In this document: in pieces, positions 7,293 to 15,538 of the stretch
How positions within the stretch are numbered: the first letter of the stretch is position 1
Layout: each line of letters opens with the position of its first letter
Origin: JAIPEI01 sp041685835
GTDB lineage: Bacteria > Desulfobacterota > DSM-4660 > Desulfatiglandales > HGW-15
Assembly (NCBI GenBank): GCA_041685835.1
Contig: JAWLEX010000001.1
Coordinates: 1 to 64,000 of the forward strand
Length of the DNA stretch: 64,000 nucleotides
Direction: 5' to 3'
Notes under the pieces: model-generated
Told to the model about the DNA's origin: nothing
Databases searched by the model: none
What the model saw: the letters and a program-made list of their open reading frames with translations, nothing else
Made by a program: the position numbers and the translations under genes

Positions 7293-9458
7293 TTACTCCC
7301 TGCCCATTACGGCGTGTGCAAGCGCCGGGGGCCTTGGCTCCATTGCTTCTCCCTCGGTCTCGTATTCGCTGTCCATGTGATACGTCTTTCGCATTGCGAA
7401 CTCGGCCCGCTTGCCGTCGTTCCACTGCTTGACAGGCCGAAGGTAGCCTACAACCCGCGAGTATACCTCTGTCTCCAGGCCGCATTGGGGGCACGTCGGA
7501 TGCTCGCCGCTCAGGTAACCGTGGGCGGGACACACGCTGAACGTGGGCGTGAGGGTGAAGTATGGGAGCCGGAAACGGGTGACGACTTTCTGGAGGAGCC
7601 CCTTGATGGTTTCGATGTCCGATACCTGCTCTCCGAGAAATATGTGGAGCACGGTGCCGCCGGTGTACTTGGTCTGGAGTTCGTCCTGGAGCATGAGGGT
7701 CTCGAAGAGGTCATCGGTGTAATTGACGGGGAGCTGGGTGGAGTTCGTGTAAAAGGGAGGGGCCCCTTTTCTGAACTCCGCCTCATTGACGCTCTGGATG
7801 TCTGGAAACCGTTCCTTGTCAAGAAGGGCAAGGCGATAGGAGGTTCCCTCGGCCGGGGTGGCCTCCAGGTTGTAGATATCCCCGGTCTTCTCCTGGAGAC
7901 GGGTGATGGCGTCTCGAATAAAGTCCATGACTCGAAGGCCGAAGGCGCGGCCTTCAGGAGCGCCGATGTCCTCGCCCAGGAAGTTCATGCAGGCCTCGTT
8001 CATCCCGATGATTCCAATGGTGGAGAAGTGGTTGGTCCAGTATTGATCCGTCCTTTCCCTGACGCCCCTCAGGTAGAACCTGGAATAGGGGTATAGGTTC
8101 TTCTCCGTGAACGATTCGAGGACCTTTCGTTTTATGGACAGGCTGTCTGCGGCAAGGGCGATGAGCCGCTCGAGCCTGGCAAAGAAGTCCGTCTCGTCCC
8201 TGGCGATGTAGCCTATACGGGGCAGGTTGAGGGTGACCACGCCGATGGACCCGGTGAGAGGGTTGGCCCCGAAGAGCCCGCCCCCCCGCTTGAGGAGCTC
8301 CCGGTTGTCCAGCCGCAACCGGCAGCACATGGAGCGGGCGTCCTCCGGGGACATGTCCGAGTTCACGAAGTTGGAGAAGTAGGGAATGCCGTACTTCCCG
8401 GTCATTCGCCATAGCATGTCCAGGTTCGGGTTGTCCCAGTCGAACTCCTTCGTGATGTTGTAGGTGGGGATGGGAAAGGTGAAGACTCGGCCCCGGGCGT
8501 CCCCCTCCATCATGACCTCGGCAAAGGCCCGGTTGATCAGGTCCATCTCATGCTGGTAGGCGGAATATGTCTCATCCGTGGGAACGCCGCCGATGATTAC
8601 GGGATGGTCCCTAAGGGTGGAAGGCACGTTCAGGTCCAGGGTGATATTGGTAAAGGGGGTCTGGAATCCGACCCGGGTCGGGATGTTGATGTTGAACACG
8701 AATTCCTGCAGGCACTGCTTGACCTCCTTGTAGCCCAGTCCGTCATGGCGGACGAACGGGGCCAGCAGCGTGTCGAAGCTGCTCACGGCCTGGGCGCCGG
8801 CGGCCTCGCCCTGCAGGGTGTAGAAGAAGTTAACGAGCTGGCCCAGGGCGGAACGGAAATGCCTGGGAGGACCGCTTTCCACTTTGCCTTCCACGCCGCG
8901 GAAGCCTTGAAGCAGCAGGTCTTTCAAGTCCCAGCCCACACAGTAAATGGAGAGCAGGCTCAGGTCGTGTATATGAAAGTCGCCGTTCTTGTGCGCCTCG
9001 CGCACTTCCGGGGGATAGATACGGCTGAGCCAGTACTCGGAGGTCACGTCAGCGGAGATATAGTTGTTCAGCCCCTGAAGGGAATAGCACATGTTACTGT
9101 TTTCGTTTATTTTCCAGTCGAGTTTTCGAATATAGTTCTCCACCAGGTCCACGCTGGCCTTCGTGGCGATGGCCCGGATCTGGGCGTGCTGCTCCCGGTA
9201 GATGATGTAGGCCTTGGCTGTTTTGTAGTAGGGGGAGTCGAGGAGGACACGCTCCACTATGTCCTGAACCTCTTCCACTTCAGGGACGGGATTGAGCCGA
9301 AGCTCGTGGGCCAGGGTAAGGACCCGGAGGGTCAGCTTGCGGGCCTCGCGTTCATCGAATTCACCGGTAGCCTTGCCTGCGTGGGTAATGGCGGCAGTGA
9401 TCTTGGTGGAATCGAACTCCACCACCCTCCCGTCGCGCTTTTTGATTTGCTCGAACAT
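7293..9458 (-). CDS. nrdD: anaerobic ribonucleoside-triphosphate reductase (class III)
   Basis: 721 residues. An N-terminal ATP-cone (IKKRDGRVVEFDSTKI, residues 4-90) gives allosteric control. The catalytic barrel includes NINIPTRVGFQTPFTNIT and the SMCCRLRLDNREL region. The C-terminal zinc site is CPAHGY...CPQC, and the glycyl radical loop is RVVGYLRP with Gly671. It reduces ribonucleoside triphosphates to deoxyribonucleotides without oxygen and needs NrdG. The length is normal and no lesion is seen. Transcription should be repressed by NrdR through the two boxes about 160-205 bases upstream of the start. No aerobic reductase is visible in the window. Confidence 0.96.
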   Translation of the reverse strand: MFEQIKKRDGRVVEFDSTKITAAITHAGKATGEFDEREARKLTLRVLTLAHELRLNPVPEVEEVQDIVERVLLDSPYYKTAKAYIIYREQHAQIRAIATKASVDLVENYIRKLDWKINENSNMCYSLQGLNNYISADVTSEYWLSRIYPPEVREAHKNGDFHIHDLSLLSIYCVGWDLKDLLLQGFRGVEGKVESGPPRHFRSALGQLVNFFYTLQGEAAGAQAVSSFDTLLAPFVRHDGLGYKEVKQCLQEFVFNINIPTRVGFQTPFTNITLDLNVPSTLRDHPVIIGGVPTDETYSAYQHEMDLINRAFAEVMMEGDARGRVFTFPIPTYNITKEFDWDNPNLDMLWRMTGKYGIPYFSNFVNSDMSPEDARSMCCRLRLDNRELLKRGGGLFGANPLTGSIGVVTLNLPRIGYIARDETDFFARLERLIALAADSLSIKRKVLESFTEKNLYPYSRFYLRGVRERTDQYWTNHFSTIGIIGMNEACMNFLGEDIGAPEGRAFGLRVMDFIRDAITRLQEKTGDIYNLEATPAEGTSYRLALLDKERFPDIQSVNEAEFRKGAPPFYTNSTQLPVNYTDDLFETLMLQDELQTKYTGGTVLHIFLGEQVSDIETIKGLLQKVVTRFRLPYFTLTPTFSVCPAHGYLSGEHPTCPQCGLETEVYSRVVGYLRPVKQWNDGKRAEFAMRKTYHMDSEYETEGEAMEPRPPALAHAVMGRE

Positions 9459-9611
9459 CGGCGCTCCTCAAGCTGGGAAAAAGGTCTTCGAAAAATAAAA
9501 AATGGGGCGGAAAAATGAAGGATTATACTGCGCATCAATAAGATAATCACTGGGATCGAGGCGGCAGCGGAGACGGTGGCCCCGCCGGGGTCGATCGACA
9601 TGTTAAGAGGG

Positions 9612-9663
9612 AGTTTACACTATATGTGGGTTTCGTCAAGAGAAAAAACGCAATATGTGGGTG
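9612..9663 (-). promoter_or_regulatory. tandem NrdR boxes and promoter of nrdDG
   Basis: Two copies of the NrdR operator, ACACTATATGTGGGTT (9617-9632) and ACGCAATATGTGGGTG (9648-9663), lie 31 bases apart start to start. That is three helical turns, the spacing known for NrdR. On the minus strand a -35 like TTGACG (9639-9634) and a -10 like TAAACT (9617-9612) are separated by 16 bases. The first box covers the promoter spacer, as expected for repression by dATP-bound NrdR. No nrdR gene is in the window. Confidence 0.82.
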
Positions 9664-9732
9664 AAATAAAATTTCCCGTCATAATGAGGGGTTGTCGGCC
9701 CTAGTAGCGGCGGGGAGCGAAAACCGGAACGA

Positions 9733-9885
9733 TCAGCTCAGGGAAAAGGGGGTGTCGGCCAGCAGCAGGACCGACGAGTTTTTCCGGACCCACCGGTCAT
9801 AGGAGCGGGAAAGGCTCGGGTCGGTCATGATCCATGTCTCGTTGAGGTATTTCAGTTCTTCGATTACGCGCCAGTAAAGATGCAT
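9733..9885 (-). CDS. small protein of 50 residues, unknown
   Basis: A short minus-strand frame with ATG at 9885 and TGA at 9735-9733. It is preceded by a good ribosome site (AAGGAA, six bases spacing). The product starts MHLYWRVIEELKYLNETW and contains SRSYDRWVRKNSSVLLLA; it is soluble-looking, with several tryptophans and tyrosines and no signal peptide or cysteine. I do not recognise the family. The codon use fits the surrounding genes. It stands alone between the nrdD promoter and the cobalamin riboswitch. Confidence 0.5.
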   Translation of the reverse strand: MHLYWRVIEELKYLNETWIMTDPSLSRSYDRWVRKNSSVLLLADTPFSLS

Positions 9886-10158
9886 TGAATATTCCTTTTC
9901 AGTTCAGAGAAAGGTTGCGAGGTGAGCGGAGTATATGGAGGCTGGGGAACCCTGTCAAGGCGGGAATGGCCGGTCAATGATTTGGGCCGGTAAAGGTCAC
10001 CGGGGTGAAGAATCAGCTTCCAGTGCATCCGTTTGGATTTTCACAATAATATTTTCATCCATGGGGATGGCGGATATATCGGTCATGGACGTTTGTTAAG
10101 GGAATCCCAGGCCCTTGACTTTTTTCCTCCCTTGGGTGTACAAAAAACTCCAAAGCGT

Positions 10159-10360
10159 TCCAGGTGCCCCTTGCGGGGCAGAATAGGGAACCTCGTGCAA
10201 ATCGGGGACGGGCCCGCCGCTGTGTACCCTGCCCCTTCGCAGTTCAAGCGGAGGGGAACCCTTTCGGCCGTTGTGCGCCACTGTCAGGTACTCAGTAATC
10301 ACTGAGTGCCGGATGGGAAGGCCGCTGAAAGGGCGGGGGAGTCAGAAGACCTGCCTGGGA
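10159..10360 (+). promoter_or_regulatory. cobalamin riboswitch (adenosylcobalamin aptamer)
   Basis: The conserved aptamer blocks are present in order: AGGTGCC, then GGGAACC, GTGCAAATCGGGGACGGGCC, CCGCTGT, and the B12-box-like GAGTCAGAAGACCTGCC. The closing stem P1 pairs TCCAGG (10159-10164) with CCTGGGA (10354-10360). It precedes btuB, so corrinoid binding should shut off the uptake operon. The expression platform is the terminator at 10427-10462. Confidence 0.95.
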
Positions 10361-10426
10361 CAACAAGGGATTGCCTTCGCGGACAGGGCGCGATTCCCAA
10401 AGATCATTCGAGGGTGAAAACGGGAC

Positions 10427-10462
10427 ATCCCCGGATCGATAAGTCGATCCGGGGATTTTTTT
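10427..10462 (+). terminator. riboswitch expression-platform terminator
   Basis: A perfect 13-bp stem (10427-10439 with 10444-10456) with a TAAG loop and a seven-T tail, placed between the aptamer and btuB. This indicates control by premature transcription termination rather than by hiding the ribosome site. Confidence 0.92.
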
Positions 10463-10518
10463 GTGCCTGCCGCCGAACGCGAGGACCCGCAACAACTGAT
10501 GCACTCAAAAGGAGAGGA

Positions 10519-12489
10519 ATGATGAAAAGGGCAGTGATTGCACTTGTAGCGGCACTCGCCTGGGCCGGGATCGCCCGGGCCGGGGAAAACGCCCATACGC
10601 TCGATGAAGTGGTGGTAACATCGGGCAGGGTGAGCGAATCGAAACAGGAGGTCACGACCCATGTGACCGTCCTCGATGAGAAGGCAATCAGTAGCTCCTC
10701 GGCCGACACACTGAGCGAACTGCTGGCCGAGCAGGCCCTGGGCCACATCCATGGTTATCCGGGCGCGCTCAGCTCAATAGGCGTGCGTGGGTTTCGCACC
10801 GAGACCCACGGAAACGATCTCCTTGGGCACGTCCTGATCCTGGTCGACGGGAGGCGGATCGGGACCGGCAATGCAGCCCGGATTCCGGCACGCAATATCG
10901 AGCGGGTCGAGATCGTTCGAGGGCCTGCTGCGGTCCAGTACGGCTCCGCCGCCATGGGCGGCGTTGTAAACGTGATCACCAAGCGGGGAGAAGGGAAGCC
11001 GGGCCTTGTGCTGGAAGGCATGTACGGAAGCAATTTCTATAGGGAAGGGGCCTTATCCCTTTACGGAGAGGCCAAAGGGTTCGACGCCGCTGTGAGCGTA
11101 TCGGGTCGATCCGCGGGTGACTACAAGACCGGCGAAGGCCATCGTTACCTGAACACAGGGTATGACAGGCACGATGCCGTGAGCCTGAACGTAGGCTACA
11201 CGCCCGCCCCCGGCCACCGCATCGGGCTGGTCCACGTTTACTCTGATGTGGATCACTCCGGAAGTCCATCCTATCTGTCGCAGAACGACCTCGACGATTA
11301 CACGGACAGCGTCAACCGCTCCACAGATCTGTCCTACGAGGGCGGGGCGCTGAATGACCTGCTGCAATGGAAGGTGCGCTGGTTTGAGGGGCGCGATCGA
11401 ACCACATGGGTGGAGCCGGTAGAGAGCAACCCGGACGGTTGGGACGACGGGATACCTTCGCAGCGTGACACGAAGTTCCGCGGGGCCCAGGCCCAGATTT
11501 CACTGGACCAGGACATCTACGTGGTGACGGCGGGTGCCGACTGGGTCGATTACAGGATAGACAACACATGGCTTCCCCACAGGACCCGCTATGAAAACCC
11601 CTCCGGGTTCCTCCTGGGAAAGGTACGCCTCCTGGACAGGCGTCTGATCTTGAGCGGGGGGCTTCGCTATGACGACTACAAGGTGGAGGTAGTGGATCCG
11701 GCGGGCAGGACGGAGACCGACGACCGGGTTACCCCGCGATTCGGGGCCGCGTTCATGCTCGCGGAAGGACTCAAGCTGCGCGCGAATTACGGGGAGGCCT
11801 TTGTCATGCCCGGGGCGGATCAACTGGCTGCCGACTACATGGCCTTCGGCAGGCGGCGGCTTGGGAACCCCGACCTGAAACCGGAGACCAGCCGTACCCT
11901 GGACTTCGGTATCGACTATGTCAGGGGGGCCATGGAGGCGTCGTTTACCTACTTCATGACCCGGTACAAGGACAAGATTCAGGCGACGTCAACGGCCGGA
12001 GGCGACAACACATGGGCGAACCTGGGAGAGGCCTCGCTGGAAGGCCTGGAGGCCGGGTTCAGCTACGACGTGGGTGCGCTGTTCAATTGGACATGGGAGG
12101 TGCGGCCCGAGGTGCAGGCTGCATACCTGACAAAGTACCGGGACGACCTCACCGGAGAAGATCTTCTACAGGTGTCCGACATCAATGTGTCAATGGGACT
12201 GATTGTGTCCTATCAGGATGATTTCTGGGCAAGGGTTCAGGCGTCCTACTGGGGGCCTCAACGCGTGGAGGACTTTGAGAGCGGGCGGTTCCCGGTGCCC
12301 GTGGTGGATAAGGGGGGATTCACAGTGGTGAACCTGGCCGCCGGGAAGGCAATTGTTCGAACAGAGAGGGCGGGGACGGTGAGTGCGCGCATCGAGGTGA
12401 AGAACCTGCTTGACCATTCCTATGATCACGTAAAGGGCTACCCCATGCCCGGAAGGCGTATTTTCGGGGGGTTGGAGTGGCGGTTCTGA
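10519..12489 (+). CDS. btuB: TonB-dependent outer-membrane receptor, BtuB-like
   Basis: 656 residues from ATG 10519 (10522 is equally possible; GGAGAGG lies just upstream). Signal peptide to about ARA-GE, then a TonB box candidate in LDEVVVTSG, a plug domain (about 35-150, with IGVRGFR, ILVDGRRIG, VEIVRGPAAVQYGSAAMGGVVNVIT) and a 22-strand-type beta barrel ending in ...GGLEWRF with the terminal aromatic expected for outer-membrane insertion. The upstream cobalamin riboswitch and the downstream btuF/btuCD/tonB genes identify corrinoids as the likely ligand. A cobalt-tetrapyrrole or other metal chelate cannot be excluded, since cbiK is the next gene. Confidence 0.9.
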   Translation: MMKRAVIALVAALAWAGIARAGENAHTLDEVVVTSGRVSESKQEVTTHVTVLDEKAISSSSADTLSELLAEQALGHIHGYPGALSSIGVRGFRTETHGNDLLGHVLILVDGRRIGTGNAARIPARNIERVEIVRGPAAVQYGSAAMGGVVNVITKRGEGKPGLVLEGMYGSNFYREGALSLYGEAKGFDAAVSVSGRSAGDYKTGEGHRYLNTGYDRHDAVSLNVGYTPAPGHRIGLVHVYSDVDHSGSPSYLSQNDLDDYTDSVNRSTDLSYEGGALNDLLQWKVRWFEGRDRTTWVEPVESNPDGWDDGIPSQRDTKFRGAQAQISLDQDIYVVTAGADWVDYRIDNTWLPHRTRYENPSGFLLGKVRLLDRRLILSGGLRYDDYKVEVVDPAGRTETDDRVTPRFGAAFMLAEGLKLRANYGEAFVMPGADQLAADYMAFGRRRLGNPDLKPETSRTLDFGIDYVRGAMEASFTYFMTRYKDKIQATSTAGGDNTWANLGEASLEGLEAGFSYDVGALFNWTWEVRPEVQAAYLTKYRDDLTGEDLLQVSDINVSMGLIVSYQDDFWARVQASYWGPQRVEDFESGRFPVPVVDKGGFTVVNLAAGKAIVRTERAGTVSARIEVKNLLDHSYDHVKGYPMPGRRIFGGLEWRF

Positions 12490-12624
12490 AGGGCTACAAA
12501 CCTCCGGTTCAGCGACGCATCTCCAATGGCCCGGGATTTAATTGCGCCTGTGGGAAGTTGAGCGATAGGATATCAAGTGCCGAAAGCGGCGTCTGTCATT
12601 GGTTGGTTGAAAGCGGAGGGGAAC

Positions 12625-13416
12625 ATGAAAGAGAGCATTCCCATCGTGATCTCGGCCTTCGGGACCACCACAAAGGCCTTGAAGACCTATGATCGCGTGG
12701 ATGCGTTTGTCCGGAAACGGTTTCCGGGTCACGAGATCCGCTGGGCCTACACATCGCGCATTGTCAAGGACCGGGTGAAGCAAAGCCGGAACCTGCATTT
12801 CCCCGGCCCGGGCGAAGTGCTTTCGGCCCTGCACGATGAGGGGCACACCTGGGCGGTGGTCCAGTCCCTGCACGTCCTGTGCGGGCACGAGTTCGACCGG
12901 CTGGTGGAGGTCGCAGCGGCAGGCCCGATTCGGACGGCCATGGGCCTTCCCCTGCTCTCGGCGCCGGAGGATTTCGACGAGGTTGTCGCTGTTATGGCTC
13001 CGGAACTGCGGCCGGGCGAGGACGGGGCCGTGGTCCTGGTGGGTCACGGCACGGACCACCCCATGTGGTGCGCCTACGATGCGCTCGAACAACGGTTCCA
13101 ACGGGCGGTGGGACCTCAGGCATACGTGGGCCTGGTTGAAGGCTCGCCCGGACCAGGTGTGATCCTTGGCCGGGTGCAGGCGGCCGGCTGCTCCCGGGTA
13201 CGTCTTGTCCCGTTCATGCTGGTGGCCGGGAGGCACGTGCTCGAGGACCTGGCGGGCCCGGAGGACTCATGGAAGGCCGCATTCGAGGCCCTTGGTATTG
13301 AGGTCTCCCTGGACGAGCAAGGGCTGGGGGTCCGGGACGGGATCATTGAGATCTTTTGCCGTCATATAGCTCAGGTACTTGACGTGATTCCCCCGGACCG
13401 GGAGGTGAAGCGGTGA
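12625..13416 (+). CDS. cbiK: anaerobic sirohydrochlorin cobaltochelatase
   Basis: 263 residues from ATG 12625, with GGAGGGG just upstream. The fold has two chelatase halves starting PIVISAFGTTT and VVLVGHGTDHP. The metal ligands known for CbiK are all present at matching positions: His141 (VGHGT), Glu172 (LVEGS) and His204 (AGRHV). There is no signal peptide, so this is the cytoplasmic form. It inserts Co2+ into sirohydrochlorin for B12, but related enzymes also insert Fe2+ to give siroheme. Its place inside a riboswitch-controlled corrinoid uptake operon suggests joint control of import and cobalt chelation. The next gene starts with GTG overlapping its TGA. Confidence 0.93.
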   Translation: MKESIPIVISAFGTTTKALKTYDRVDAFVRKRFPGHEIRWAYTSRIVKDRVKQSRNLHFPGPGEVLSALHDEGHTWAVVQSLHVLCGHEFDRLVEVAAAGPIRTAMGLPLLSAPEDFDEVVAVMAPELRPGEDGAVVLVGHGTDHPMWCAYDALEQRFQRAVGPQAYVGLVEGSPGPGVILGRVQAAGCSRVRLVPFMLVAGRHVLEDLAGPEDSWKAAFEALGIEVSLDEQGLGVRDGIIEIFCRHIAQVLDVIPPDREVKR

Positions 13417-14309
13417 ACCAAAGGGGCCCTGTGTGCATGGTTATCCTGCTTGCGGCCTGTCTCCTCATTTCCGGGCCTGCGGCTGCGGGTGTTTTTTTGG
13501 ATGAGGCGGGACGAAGGGTCAAGGTCCCGAAGGAACCTAGGCGTATCGTATCGCTGGCCCCGAGCGTCACGGAGATCCTGTTCGCCCTGGGTCTTGAAGA
13601 CAGGGTGGTCGGGGTCACCGAGTTCAGCAACTATCCGCCCGAGGCCGCGGCAAAACCGAAAGTCGGGAGCTTTGTCCGGCTGAATGCGGAGCGCATCCTC
13701 GACCTGGAACCGGACCTGGCCGTGGGGACCGTGGAGGGAAACCGCATTGATCTGGTCCGGCTTCTCGAGGACGCGGGAGTGGCGGTCTATGCCGTGAACC
13801 CGCAAAGCGTGGAAGGCATGATCCGCACCGTGGCCGGGCTGGGGGCCGCGTGCGGCGTCGAGGAGCGTGGAGACTCCCTGGCACGGGATCTTCGAGCAAG
13901 ACTCGCCCGCGTTGCCGAGCGGACCAGGGCGTCGGAGCGGCCCCGGGTGTTTTTGCAGATCAACACCCGCCCCATCATGAGCGTGAACAGGGACACCCTG
14001 CACCATGACGTGATTCGCCTGGCCGGAGGCGAGAACCTCACGGCGGATCATGCGGTCACATACCCCCGGGTCAGCCTTGAGGAGGTGCTGGGCAAGGGAC
14101 CTGATGTGATCCTGATTTCGTCCATGGAGCGCGGAGGGGCCTTTGAGGAGGCACGTCAGGCCTGGTTTAAGTGGAATACCATCCCGGCCGTCAGGACCGG
14201 GCGCGTTCACCTGATCGACTCGGACTTGATAGACCGGCCTTCGCCGCGGGTGATAGAGGGCCTCGAGGCCATGGCCGATCTCCTGCATCCGGAGGACGGT
14301 CTGCCATGA
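13413..14309 (+). CDS. btuF: corrinoid ABC transporter, periplasmic binding protein
   Basis: 298 residues starting at GTG 13413, four-base overlap with cbiK. Signal peptide of about 25 residues (hydrophobic MVILLAACLLI, ending GPAAAG). The mature protein is a class III (helical-backbone) binding protein: RRIVSLAPSVTEILFALG, VVGVTEFSNYP, SFVRLNAERILDLEPDLAV, and SRDTLHH-like second lobe. This BtuF-type fold captures corrinoids in the periplasm and hands them to BtuCD, whose genes follow after a repeat-filled gap of about 185 bases. Confidence 0.9.
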   Translation: MNQRGPVCMVILLAACLLISGPAAAGVFLDEAGRRVKVPKEPRRIVSLAPSVTEILFALGLEDRVVGVTEFSNYPPEAAAKPKVGSFVRLNAERILDLEPDLAVGTVEGNRIDLVRLLEDAGVAVYAVNPQSVEGMIRTVAGLGAACGVEERGDSLARDLRARLARVAERTRASERPRVFLQINTRPIMSVNRDTLHHDVIRLAGGENLTADHAVTYPRVSLEEVLGKGPDVILISSMERGGAFEEARQAWFKWNTIPAVRTGRVHLIDSDLIDRPSPRVIEGLEAMADLLHPEDGLP

Positions 14310-14324
14310 GTGGGACGCCCGGAG

Positions 14325-14389
14325 TACCCAAAACCCGGGTGCTGCGGTTCTTTTCCACGAACCACGAGCTACGGACACAATCTTTTCAC
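14325..14389 (-). repeat. 65-bp dispersed repeat, copy 1 (inverted partner at 18285-18349)
   Basis: The reverse complement of this interval matches 18285-18349 at 60 of 65 positions. The shared sequence includes CTCGTGGTTCGTGG and AAGAACCGCAGC and ends CCCGGGTTTTGGGTA. The two copies face each other and bracket btuC-btuD-exbB-exbD-tonB. Confidence 0.85.
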
Positions 14390-14401
14390 TGCCACCGGCG
14401 C

Positions 14402-14453
14402 AGACACGAATCACAGACACGAATCACAGACACGAATCACAGACACGGCTCAC
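14402..14453 (+). repeat. four tandem copies of a 13-bp unit
   Basis: AGACACGAATCAC is repeated exactly three times (14402-14440), followed by a degenerate fourth copy (14441-14453). It adjoins the 65-bp repeat in the btuF-btuC gap. There are no spacers, so it is not a CRISPR array. Confidence 0.9.
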
Positions 14454-14494
14454 GACGCCTTTTAACGCCCGGGTAGTGGCTGTGCCTGGAAAGA

Positions 14495-15538
14495 ATGGAA
14501 CAGATTAAAATGAGCGAAAAGGTGCGGATAGTCACGCCGGGCAGGGTGATCGCGGTGACCGCGGCCATGATTGTACTCCTGGGAGTCGTCATGTCCGGGG
14601 CCATGGTCCTGGGCACGGCGGATCTCTCCCCTGGTGAGATCCTGGTTCGCCTGATGAATCCGTCCGGAGAATCGGATTCGGCGGGGCTCATCCTGTTTCG
14701 CATCCGGCTGCCGCGGATCCTTCTTGCTGCGGTTGTAGGGTTCTCTTTGTCCCTGGGGGGCGTGGTGTTTCAGGCGATCCTTCGAAATCCCCTGGCCGAT
14801 CCTTTTATCCTCGGGGTGTCGAGCGGCGCCGCTCTTGGGGCGGTGCTCGGGATAATACTCGGGCTGGGTTTCAGCCTGGGTATTCCCGTGGCGGCCTTTA
14901 CGGGAACGCTTCTCACGCTGGTGCTCCTCTTGGCTCTGGGTCGCCGCCGCATGGGTACGGAGTCGGCCACGATCCTGCTCACCGGCGTGATCATCAACGC
15001 CTTTTTCACGGCCCTGATCATGTTCTTTATCACGACCACCACGGACAGCCGGCTTCACAGCATGCTGTTCTGGCTCTACGGCGACCTGGGCCAGACCCGG
15101 TACGCACACCTGGCCGTCTGTGCGCCCATTGTGGCCGTGGGAGGTGCAGTCCTGTTTGCCTTTTCCCGTGACCTGAACCTGCTCACGGCCGGCGAGGAAA
15201 CGGCCCGCCAGCTCGGCGTTAGAGTGGAGCGCACCAAGATCGTCTGCCTGGTCACGGTCTCCCTGCTGGTGGGTCTCGTGGTCTCCTTTTCAGGGCTTAT
15301 CGGTTTTGTGGGGCTCATCGTCCCGCACCTGGCCCGTATGACCTTCGGGGCGGACCATCGCGTGCTGATTCCGACCGCCGCCGTGGGCGGGGCCGCGTTT
15401 CTGGTGGCGGCGGACACCCTGGCCCGGACCGTGATCTCTCCCGGCGAGCTTCCGGTGGGTGTAATCACCGCCTTCCTGGGCGCCCCGTTTTTCCTCTACC
15501 TGCTCAAGACGAGAGGAAGTCGATGGACGCGATCCTGA
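14495..15538 (+). CDS. btuC: corrinoid ABC transporter permease (FecCD family)
   Basis: 347 residues (ATG 14495; ATG 14510 also in frame). About ten hydrophobic segments; family signatures are RLPRILLAAVVGFSLSLGG, NPLADPFILGVSSGAALGA near the middle, TARQLGVRVERTK and the GLIGFVGLIVPHLARMTFG loop that contacts the ATPase. It forms the inner-membrane channel for the corrinoid delivered by BtuF. The gene overlaps btuD by 16 bases, showing translational coupling. Confidence 0.92.
   Translation: MEQIKMSEKVRIVTPGRVIAVTAAMIVLLGVVMSGAMVLGTADLSPGEILVRLMNPSGESDSAGLILFRIRLPRILLAAVVGFSLSLGGVVFQAILRNPLADPFILGVSSGAALGAVLGIILGLGFSLGIPVAAFTGTLLTLVLLLALGRRRMGTESATILLTGVIINAFFTALIMFFITTTTDSRLHSMLFWLYGDLGQTRYAHLAVCAPIVAVGGAVLFAFSRDLNLLTAGEETARQLGVRVERTKIVCLVTVSLLVGLVVSFSGLIGFVGLIVPHLARMTFGADHRVLIPTAAVGGAAFLVAADTLARTVISPGELPVGVITAFLGAPFFLYLLKTRGSRWTRS

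Noticed and set aside
7281..8096. 271-codon plus-strand frame inside nrdD
   Set aside because: Antisense shadow of the nrdD C-terminal region without start signals.
13371..14420. 349-codon minus-strand frame opposite btuF
   Set aside because: Its beginning is only the translation of the dispersed 65-bp repeat and the rest mirrors btuF.
14402..14453. Possible CRISPR array
   Set aside because: Units are directly adjacent with no spacers and only 13 bp long; no cas gene nearby.
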